A DNA stretch of 64,000 bases from Wolfiporia cocos (Eukaryota > Basidiomycota > Agaricomycetes > Polyporales > Phaeolaceae), in contig JACCLO010000001.1 in the NCBI GenBank assembly GCA_029448655.1, positions 2,480,001 to 2,544,000 of the forward strand. The letters run 5' to 3'. The notes beneath the pieces were generated by a model. The model searched no databases, was not told where the DNA came from, and was given only the letters and a program-made list of their open reading frames with translations. Positions 50,763 through 59,200 of the stretch are shown here, piece after piece. Numbering within the stretch: position 1 is the stretch's first letter; each line of letters begins with the position of its first letter. The position numbers and the translations under genes are program-made.

Positions 50763-53391
50763 ATGACGCTGGCAAAACCCGTGAAGTGCAATGCACTAAT
50801 CGACTCAGGAGCAATGTCGAATCTAATCCACAGCAGAGTGGTAGAAAAATACAAGGTGCCCACGCAACCCCTGAAGAACCCGATCATCGTCAAAAATGTT
50901 GACGGAACAGAAAACAAAGACGGGCGAATAGACCGAGAAGCCACCATACTACTACGATATCCGAAGACCCAGAAAACGCGAAAAGTCCGATTCCTAGTAG
51001 GATCAATCGGAACAGAGAATATGATTCTAGGGTATGGATGGCTAAAAGACGAAAACCCCACAATCGACTGGAAGGACCAAACAGTCGATGTACGATCGAT
51101 ACTAGGGGCAGAAGAAAAGAAACAGGAAGCCACAATCCGAATGGATACGGTGGAGATGGTAGTTGCCCCAGAAGGAAAAATTCCAACAAGGGGGACCCAA
51201 GAAGCTGCAGGATATGACCTTTACGCCGCAGAAGAAACCGAGATTCCCGCCGGAGGATGGAAACTCGTCTCCACAGGAGTAAAAATGAAGATCCCGAAAG
51301 GATCGTATGGAAGGCTGGCCGGACGATCAGGCAACACCCTCAGACACGGATTGGTAGTACAAGCCGGAATCATAGACTCGGACTACCGAGGAGACGTCGG
51401 AGCCATCGTCTTCAACTACTCAGACAAAGCGCATAGAATTATCCCGGGCATGCGAATAGCCCAGATAATTTTCGAACGACACCTCACCCCCGACATCTTA
51501 GAGGTCGAAGACCTAGATGAAACAGAACGAGGGGAGAAAGGGTTCGGATCCACAGACCAGCCAGAAGAAACAGCGCAGCGGCTCTATACTCCCGAAGAGT
51601 ACGAAGCGATCCGACGCTTTGCAAAAGACAACCCTAGGATCATAGGAAAGAAAGGGGAGACGTGGAAGAAGTTCCGAACAAAGATGCAAATCATCAACGC
51701 CGTCAGGAAAGCGCTGACAAAATCCCAAGAATTCGCACAAAAAACCCCCGAACCAGAACGAACGATTGAGGAGATGGTCCCGAAACACCTACTGGACTTC
51801 GCCAAGGTGTTCAGTAAGGAGTCCGCAGCAGCGTTCCCCCCGTCGAGACCATGGGACCACGCAATCGAATTAAAACCCGATTTCGTGCCGAAAGACTGCA
51901 AAGTCTATGCACTCTCGCCTAAAGAGCAACAGGCGCTGGACGAATTCCTAAAAGAAAACTTGGCCAAGGGATTCATAGTCCCTTCAAAGTCCCCGATGGC
52001 GTCACCATTCTTTTTCGTCCCAAAGAAAGACAGCGGCCTACGACCCTGTCAAGATTATCGATATCTGAACGAGGGGACGATAAAGAACGTCTACCCCTTG
52101 CCACTGATCTCAGAGCTCCTGGAAAAGCTAAAAGGAGCAAAGATCTTCACAAAAATGGACCTTAGAGCGGGATACAACAACGTGCGAATCAAAAAGGGAG
52201 ACGAATGGAAAGCGGCCTTCAAAACAAACCGAGGGTTGTACGAGCCCACGGTTATGTTTTTCGGATTATGCAATGCACCCGGGACCTTTCAGGCAATGAT
52301 GAACGAAATCCTGAAAGAAGAAATCCTCGAAGGATGGGTGCTTGTTTACATGGACGACATCCTCATTTTCTCAGAAGACGAGAAAATACACAAAGAACGG
52401 GAGCGGCGGATCCTTCAGAGATTGGTGGATAACCATCTCTTTGTGAAACCCGAGAAATGCGCCTTCGGTGTCGACAGAGTCGAATTTCTGGGACTAGTCA
52501 TCACCCCAGGAAATATCCAGATGGACCCAGCGAAACTCAATGGGATTAAGGAGTGGCCGACTCCCCGAAATCTCAAAGAAGTCAGATCCTTCCTAGGATT
52601 TGCGAACTTCTATCGGAAATTTATTGATCATTACTCTACGCACGCCCGACCCTTGGTAAACCTCACAAAAACGGTCACAGGGACAGGGTTCCAATGGACG
52701 GAGAAAGAACAGACAGCATTCGAATTCATGAAGAAAGCATTCACGACGGCGCCCGCACTGGGAACACCGGACAAGGAGAAACCGTTCATCCTCGAAACAG
52801 ATGCATCTCAGTTCGCCACAGGAGCAGTACTGAAACAGATAGATGAAACAGGGAGCGAACGGCCGGTGGGATATCTCTCACAATCCCTGACACCAACAGA
52901 ACGGAACTACGAAATCTACGATCGCGAACTACTCGGAATAGTCCGAGCACTAGAAGAATGGCGGCACCTATTGGAGGGAGCACCGCATCGGATCTTGATC
53001 CGAAGCGATCATCAGAACCTGACGTACTGGAGAAGCGCACAGCACCTAAATCGGCGACAAGCGAGATGGCATCTATTCCTTTCGCAATTCGACCTGAAAT
53101 TACAACACGTCCCCGGAAGGAAACTAGTCATGGCCGACACGCTTTCCAGATTGTACCACCTGGACGAAAGCAACGAAGACAATGAGGGAATCACCATGAT
53201 TCCAGACGAACTCGTCGTCCACGCAATCCAGATCCCGATCATTGATCGAATCAAGAATGCCAACGATCGAGATGAATCTGCGGAACAGGCGATCCGTGCT
53301 CTAGGGGGCACAGGCGAATTCCCCGCGAGAACCACCGCAGATGAATGGCAACAAACGGATGGGATACTGCTCTACAGAGGCAGAATGTACG
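50763..53391 (+). pseudogene. Gypsy-2 Pol part 1: protease, dUTPase, RT, RNase H
   Basis: The frame is open upstream of the ATG at 50763, so that ATG need not be the real start. Aspartic protease DSGAMSN is at about residue 14. The dUTPase at about 133-266 has AGYDLYAAEE, YGRLAGRSGN, VQAGIIDSDYRG, GMRIAQ and GEKGFGST. Motif 2 lacks the usual Pro before RSG, and motif 4 has Met for the usual Asp. RT starts at about 410 with YMDD near 529. RNase H (ETDASQFATGA, YEIYDRELLGI) starts at about 676. The frame is cut by the solo LTR at 53392 in the linker before integrase. The dUTPase sits between protease and RT, unlike in Gypsy-1. Confidence 0.92.
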
Positions 53392-53933
53392 TGTTACGGA
53401 TCGTATATCCGTTCAACGCAAAATAACCAAGTCGAGTTACTTAGCGTATCGAGTAGCGCACTACTCGTCGGACTCCTCTGAGTCAGAGCGTCGATATACA
53501 AGCTGCAGGCTTAATTGCTCAAGCCTTTGAGAACAAGTATAAGATCCTTGAATTCAACAAGGTCGAGCTGAGGAACTCGACCGATATTTACATCAGGTTA
53601 TATACTGCGATCCATTAATCGGGGTCATAGTGTCTTTGGTACTACTACTATTAAGTCCGTCGGGCTAACGATATAAGTAATAAAGGAGAAGTGTTGCGGT
53701 TGAGCGCAACAAGAGATGAAACGCGGAACTACTGTGGTTGGACACAGAATATCAGCTAGAACAAGATGCGGACGCAGAGAGTGGGCATAGGGTTGTTATA
53801 CATGAAACAGGGCCTACGGTTGAGCGGAGGCCCCCTAGAAATAGAGCGCTGGGTACAGCGGTTGAACGCTAAGTCCTCATACATGGTGAGGCGTCAAACG
53901 GAATATTCGAGTGTACCTGGTAGAACTGTAACA
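53392..53933 (-). mobile_element. Solo LTR, family B (542 bp), inside Gypsy-2 pol
   Basis: Plus-strand ends TGTTACGGATCG / CTGTAACA, perfect duplication GTACG (53387-53391 and 53934-53938). Same family and orientation as 27955-28496. Excising it with one copy of the duplication restores continuity of the pol frame. Confidence 0.93.
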
Positions 53934-55340
53934 GTACGTGCCAAGGGACAAGGGCCTTCGACGGGACGTCATCTCAAAATACCACGACACGATCCCGGCC
54001 GGACACCCTGGGATCTGGGGTACAACAGTACAGGTTACGACCCACTTTTGGTGGCCTGACATGAGAACAATGATAGCGGAATACGTCCGGGGCTGTGCAA
54101 TCTGTCAACAGATGAAACCTGATAGGAATCCACTGAAACTCCCTTTGCAACCAATACCGACACGGGAAGACACCCTCCCCTTCTCACAGTGCTCGGTCGA
54201 TTTTGTCACCGACCTGCCAAGAGTCGGAAAGTATGACTCCATGATGGTGATTGTCGACCATGGCCTATCCAAGGCCATCTCTCTCACCCCATGCGACAAA
54301 ACGATCACTAGCGAAGGGGCGGCAGAGATATTTCACCGAAAAATCTACTCGCTATATGGCATCCCTCGAAAGATCATTTCAGACAGAGGGCCGCAGTTTG
54401 CATCAAAGCTTTTCAAGGAATTATGCAAGCTGCAGGGAACAGAATCAGCGATGAGTACGGCGTACCATCCACAGACCGACGGACAGACAGAAAGAATGAA
54501 TCAACAGATCGAAGTATACCTTCGCATCTATTGCATGAACGACCCATTCCAATGGGTACAGCGACTGCCTGACGTCGAATTTGCGCACAGCACCAGACGA
54601 ACCGAAAACCGGCCAGCGCCACTCGAAATAATCCTAGGATATGTCCCGAGAGGATTCCCAGACTATGACCGAGTAGGGAACGTCCCGGCAGCTGTCGACA
54701 GGATCAAGAAGATCAAAGAGGCGCGAAAGATGGCATTCATCGCGCATGAATTAGCCCAGAAAAGAATGGCAGGGCGGTTCCTCAGAGAACTGCCGAAGCT
54801 TGAGAAAGGAGATAAGGTCTGGCTCGACGCAAAGAACCTAACAATCCCCTACGAATCTAACAAGCTGGCACCAAAAAGAGAAGGACCCTTCACTATCACA
54901 GAAAAGATGGGACCCACGACATACCGGCTGCAATTACCAACGAGCTGGAAAGTTCATCCGGTATTCCACGCTGCCTTACTAAAACCATTCAAAGAAACAA
55001 GGGTACACGGACCCAATTACTTACGACCGCCACCTGATATCATCAAGGGACAGGAAGAATACGAGGTCGAAGCCATCTTGGCTGACAGATGGAAAGGAAA
55101 GAAGCATCAATACTTTGTCAAGTGGAAAGGCTATGCCACGGCCGACAATTCATGGGAAGACGAAGCAAACCTGGAGCACTCCAAGGAGCTGATAAAAGAC
55201 TACCACAGAACGAGAGTCAGGACAACCCCGACACTCGAAAACAGGACAGTAATAGTATGTCGACGACTCGCCACCAACTCCCCCGCCGTACCACGACCCC
55301 CGGCGATGCAGATCGTCGAGAAGGCCGACCACGAGGTACG
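53934..55340 (+). pseudogene. Gypsy-2 Pol part 2: integrase and chromodomain
   Basis: Continues the pol frame after the solo LTR. The HHCC zinc motif (HPG...HFWWPDMR...CAICQ) is at 54000-54110. The DDE core has VDFVTDLP, SDRGPQF and the MNQQIEVY glutamate. A GPF-type C-terminal segment (KREGPFTITEKMGP, HPVFHAALLKPF) follows, and then a canonical chromodomain (EYEVEAILADRWKGKKHQYF, then VKWKGYATADNSWEDE) at 55055-55170, expected to bind modified histone tails and steer integration to heterochromatin. Past about 55260 this frame turns Ser/Thr/Arg-rich and looks like the shadow of the next ORF. Classed as broken because the upstream frame is cut. Confidence 0.88.
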
Positions 55341-55369
55341 CCAACAAGAAGGTACTCCCCCCAACATCT

Positions 55370-56318
55370 GCAGATTAGACACGCCCTCCTCTGGTACAGG
55401 GCCGAGGGACCTTTTGCTGGCCGAGCCGATGGCTGGTCGGCCCTCTTCGACATCGCGCAGGATCTCACCCACGTCTACAGCTCGTACCAGAACATCACCG
55501 AGGACCTCGTCCGAATGGAGGGGCAGATCAGAGCGCAGAGAGAGGGACTCAAGCTACTCACCGACAGACTTATCGACAGATTGGCCGCCACCACGACGGC
55601 CCGACTACGACACGCGCTCAACGACTTCGAGGATCGCGAGCACGCTACTCCCAGTCGACCCGAATACACACCGCGACCCGCCCGCTTTTTCACCCCCGAC
55701 GAACGACGCCGAGTTGCAAGGCCGTTTGATTTTATGGAGGGCGATAGAGTATTATTTCCGTTGCCTACCGAGACTCAGAGGGCCCGCCGAACAGGAGTTA
55801 GAGACCCGACGCCACGTATTTCTGGTATGGGAGGCAACGGGAGACGTGAACCACCTGCATGCCCGACGAGCCCTAGGGCTACCCCAGCGCGACAGCGAAG
55901 AGCGAATAGCACGCCGCCTATTTGACGATCTCCTTCAGTGCAGAGTATTACCCGCGAGGAGTTTGAGCGAGGTGCGAGGGAGCACGAACGAGACACCGCC
56001 TCCCTACCAACGTGGGCCGCACGAAACCTCCACCGAGCCGCGCACCACTGGAGGTACCAACACAATGAATATCTCCGAGATATCCCTTCCCTACGGGTAC
56101 CAGCGAGGCCCTCACCCAAACAGCCGTGTCGACAATGTGGTTCCGCTAACCACTGGATCCTCGACTGCCCCGATTATATTTGCAGAACTTGTGGGCTCAA
56201 TCAACCAGGTCATCGACAGAATGAATGCCGCCAACACTTCGTATGGCGAACTCCTACGACCCCGTCCCTCAGCGGGAACGGCGACATCTACAACGAGCAG
56301 GACGCCGAGGCACTCTGA
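55370..56318 (+). pseudogene. Gypsy-2 3' accessory ORF with two zinc knuckles, frame-shifted
   Basis: Downstream of the chromodomain, protein-like sequence changes frame twice. Frame of 55089 (55375-55700): HALLWYRAEGPFAGRADGWS, then LFDIAQDLTHVYSSYQNITE and a helical RLIDRLAATTTARLRHAL. Frame of 53938 (about 55690-55960): AELQGRLILWRAIEYYFRCL, then RRHVFLVWEATGDVNHLHAR. Frame of 55938 (55938-56318): CRQCGSANHWILDC (CX2CX4HX4C) followed by CRTCGLNQPGHRQNEC. The first shift lies near a T5/C5 run at 55682-55700. The product resembles a nucleocapsid-like protein, but I know of no standard Gypsy ORF here. Confidence 0.6.
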
Positions 56319-56372
56319 AGAAAGGGACTTGGAAACTTCGTCGAGGCCGACGAATGCTTAGAGGGGAGCTGA

Positions 56373-57081
56373 TGTTATGGTTATTTTGGTTTTTCGAAGA
56401 TCGGCAGGACTCACCACAGGGCGAATACGATACAGGGACTTGTTGCGCAACCAACCCCCCCTGGCTACTCGTGATCTTACTGGGCGCATCCCCAGTTGTA
56501 CTAGTCTACAAGACCCGTTTCATCTTTGGCAGATCCAACTCTACCACCGTTTCATGTCTATCGTTTATTAGCTGATAGATGGCGTTCAACCGCCATCATT
56601 CCTATCTATCGTCTCAGATATATCATTCCATACTTATCAAATGTTTGGGACTATAGCGTAGATAGTATCGGTGACATCTGGGACAGACTTGACCCCTGAA
56701 ACCTAGCGTAGTATAAAAACTCATGTACTTACCGTCGAGGCTCTTCAGCTCGACCTTGTTGTATAAACAAGAAGTCTTATACTCGTTCTCAAACGTAGGA
56801 AACTACGCTCAGTATTTCTCGCTCGAGCAACCGAACGACTAAGTCCTCGAAGTGCACACTGACTTCTCGGACTTAGGCGAGTCTTATATTCTATTAGACT
56901 CGCATCTGAACAGATTATATCCTCTAACGCGTATTGGATATTATACGATCTCCTAGGAACTTCACCTAGGACTTGAAGGCATCTAACGAGCATTTGCCTT
57001 GCATACGGCTATACGCCCACGTGCAGAAGAACGATCTATATTCGCGACTCAAATATACGAACGGGTATTCGACCCGTAACA
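56373..57081 (+). repeat. Gypsy-2 3' LTR
   Basis: 709 bp, preceded by purine-rich GAGGGGAGCTGA (56361-56372). Differs from the 5' LTR at one visible base near the start. Confidence 0.93.
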
Positions 57082-57086
57082 TCTTG

Positions 57087-57511
57087 TCCGTAAAACGTCA
57101 TAACCATTAGATCAGCGGACCGGCGTTTGGTCACGCCTCCAACTGACTAATAAATTGCGCACTATACGCCATTCGCGCGGCCTACGCCGCACACCTATAT
57201 CCTGGTTTTGATCGGCATATGTATTTACAGTGTATTACTAATTACTTAGGTCTCCGAGGACTTGCCTGTACGGATTAGGGTAATTAGATTAGATAATAAG
57301 ACTGTTAGGGGTCTTATATAACATGTATATATACTTCGATATCTGAGCGTAAAAACCTCAGATTCTATTCATTGCATTTGCACTCTGAGATAACATCTCA
57401 CCGCGCCCTGCTCTACTTGCTTTACAAAGTTCTTGTCTACTCGACAACCTCAAAGCTACCGCCTAACCCGCAATCCTCAAGCTTATAGTATAAGTGAGTA
57501 GTCTTGTGTCA
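57087..57511 (+). repeat. Gypsy-3 5' LTR, right piece
   Basis: Continues the LTR after the Gypsy-2 insertion. TATATATA at 57326-57333, putative transcript start CAGATTCTATTCAT at 57359-57372. The last 103 bp are identical by eye to 63698-63800. Confidence 0.9.
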
Positions 57512-57512
57512 T

Positions 57513-57526
57513 ATGAATAGAATCTG
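57513..57526 (+). promoter_or_regulatory. Gypsy-3 primer-binding site of self-priming type
   Basis: ATGAATAGAATCTG, one base after the LTR, is the exact reverse complement of CAGATTCTATTCAT (57359-57372), 14 nt. Confidence 0.82.
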
Positions 57527-58206
57527 CTTCCGCCCTCGCTCCGCCTGAAAAGGGGAGTCTGGGATTTTTTCTTCACAGGGGCTTTTCGTCGTTGTCAGCG
57601 CCCCCCGCTTGCCGTCAGGCAGCGGGGTTTTCTTAGTGGGCTCTGGGGAATTGCCTTCGGGCAGTCTTCGGACACTATACCCGGACCCAGGGTTAAGGGA
57701 CGGACTTGGCACCTGCAAAGGGCCTTGTCGAGAGTTGAGAACCAGAGATAACGGGGCACGTGCCACCCTGGATCACCGGCGATCTTCTAGCCTATCCCCA
57801 GGCGTTACAGGGGCGGCTCTATATATAGAACCGGGGTGGGTCCGAGTGACCCTGCCTAGAACCGCTGCCGATACGGCTTCAGAACGATAGAGTTCTGGCC
57901 TTGGCGCCCTCTAAGTCCCTCAGGGCATGGGTTTGGTTTTAACACTGGCAAGCCCCCTTTCTTGAGCTAGGCGTGGACACATGCGGAGTGTAATACTCCA
58001 AACCCCGTACTACCTGCACGCAAGGGAAGCGTGTCAGATGTATCCCCCACCTGGTAGCGTATGAGAGACGCCAGCCAGTCGCCGACACTAACTCCGGTCG
58101 AGAGCGGAGCGCTCATTGACGCCGGAGGATAAGCGCTAGACCATCAAGATACGACGATTAGCCCCGACCGAAGACCGCGTGATTTTCACACTAGATACAG
58201 TAGCTT
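57527..58206 (+). other. Gypsy-3 leader
   Basis: About 680 bp without a convincing ORF before the first coding frame. The minus-strand frame at 57509-57766 is taken as chance. Confidence 0.65.
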
Positions 58207-59040
58207 ATGACTTCTTACGTAGCCATGCCGAACACCTTCCACGTCGCTCCACGCAACGCTGCCACGGGCCTCCATGAGTGCTGGGAAATCCCTAGCAAAC
58301 CGCTGAAGGCGTATATGCCTGATGAAGCGGGGCCCGTGCGAAAGTCCCGAAAGGGAAAAAAGGAGGCGAAGAAGCCTTACACCCGGAGAGAGCCGAACCT
58401 CAAGGAAATCGAAAGGGTGAACCACGAGGCGGCCCTTGCCGACATCCGCCGCAAGAAACTCGACAAGCTTTTCCGTCAGAAGGAGAAGCTCGAAACCCGG
58501 CTCGACGCAGCCCGGCTCGACGAATACATCGCTCGGGTCGCCGCCGAAAAGGCCAAAACCGAACGGCTCATCGCTGCCGGCAAGGCCCGACGCGAACAGG
58601 GACCAAAGAAGACCCTGTTGGAGAGGGTGGAGGAACTGCGGATGCCCGCAGAATGGGTCGAGAAACGGGGGATTTCCAACCCCAAAGACGTGCACTGCAC
58701 CGAGAAGAAGTGGGATCAGTGGCTCGAGGTCGAAAAGAGGATTCTCGCCGCCCACCCCAAGCTCACCAGACTATGGCGAGCTGAAGATTACTCGACACCC
58801 GCACCGATCATGGCAAAGTACACCAGGCTCACCGGAGATTTCGACGAGCTGTGCGCCTATGGAGAGCATCGCGTCCGACAGGACACGATGACTAACCAAC
58901 ACCTCAGGCGCCTGGAAAAGTACCTAAAGCGGATGGAGTATATCTTTGGGGATTTAGACATTGTGGAGCACGTCACATACTTGAAAAGGCAGTTGGTGTC
59001 CGCCGGACTGGAGTTTAACTTGGGTACAATCGAGTTGTAA
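58207..59040 (+). CDS. Gypsy-3 extra ORF upstream of gag (277 aa, coiled-coil-like)
   Basis: Intact 277-codon frame lying between the PBS and gag, where Gypsy elements normally have only a leader. Residues 45-65 are strongly basic (RKSRKGKKEAKKPYTRREPN). Residues 65-140 are charged and probably form a long coiled coil (ALADIRRKKLDKLFRQKEKL, EYIARVAAEKAKTERLIAAG). The rest is helical with WDQWLEVEKRILAAHPKLTR and a YLKRMEYIF tail. No zinc or catalytic motif, no transmembrane segment. It ends 50 bp before the gag frame. It may be a split-off matrix-like or assembly protein; function unknown. Confidence 0.75.
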   Translation: MTSYVAMPNTFHVAPRNAATGLHECWEIPSKPLKAYMPDEAGPVRKSRKGKKEAKKPYTRREPNLKEIERVNHEAALADIRRKKLDKLFRQKEKLETRLDAARLDEYIARVAAEKAKTERLIAAGKARREQGPKKTLLERVEELRMPAEWVEKRGISNPKDVHCTEKKWDQWLEVEKRILAAHPKLTRLWRAEDYSTPAPIMAKYTRLTGDFDELCAYGEHRVRQDTMTNQHLRRLEKYLKRMEYIFGDLDIVEHVTYLKRQLVSAGLEFNLGTIEL

Positions 59041-59062
59041 TAGTAACACGAGACTCGAATCA

Positions 59063-59126
59063 AAGTCCCGACAGGGCATTTTTGAAGGTGGCATGGCATG
59101 CGAAAAAGTCCCGACAGGGCAATTTT
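59063..59126 (+). repeat. Short direct repeat between the extra ORF and gag
   Basis: AAAGTCCCGACAGGGCA occurs twice, about 42 bp apart (from about 59063 and 59105), each followed by a T-rich stretch. The first is in the gap; the second overlaps the first codons of the longest gag frame. It could act in reinitiation, RNA structure or packaging. Confidence 0.7.
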
Positions 59127-59200
59127 ATTTCCTTTTTTTTGAATCTTTTAAGTCGAAAGTGACAAATAAGACTCAAGCTGACGAAAACACTTCAGCAACA

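Larger units (their letters stand above)
48071..57081 (+). mobile_element. Gypsy-2: chromodomain Ty3/Gypsy element with internal dUTPase, broken
   Basis: 709-bp LTRs (48071-48779 and 56373-57081), TGTTA...TAACA, flanked by TCTTG (48066-48070 and 57082-57086). It lies in the 5' LTR of Gypsy-3. The LTRs appear to differ only at TGTTACGG versus TGTTATGG, so insertion was recent. Coding is nevertheless broken by a TGA in the Gag zinc knuckle, a solo LTR in pol and frame changes in the 3' ORF. Confidence 0.94.

Noticed and set aside
53938..53940. ATG at 53938 as the start of an independent integrase gene
   Set aside because: The ATG arises at the junction of the target duplication of the solo LTR; the frame is the severed 3' half of pol.
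55089..55370. Coding start at 55089 overlapping the chromodomain
   Set aside because: The first part is a shadow of the chromodomain frame; only the sequence after about 55370 looks protein-like in this frame.
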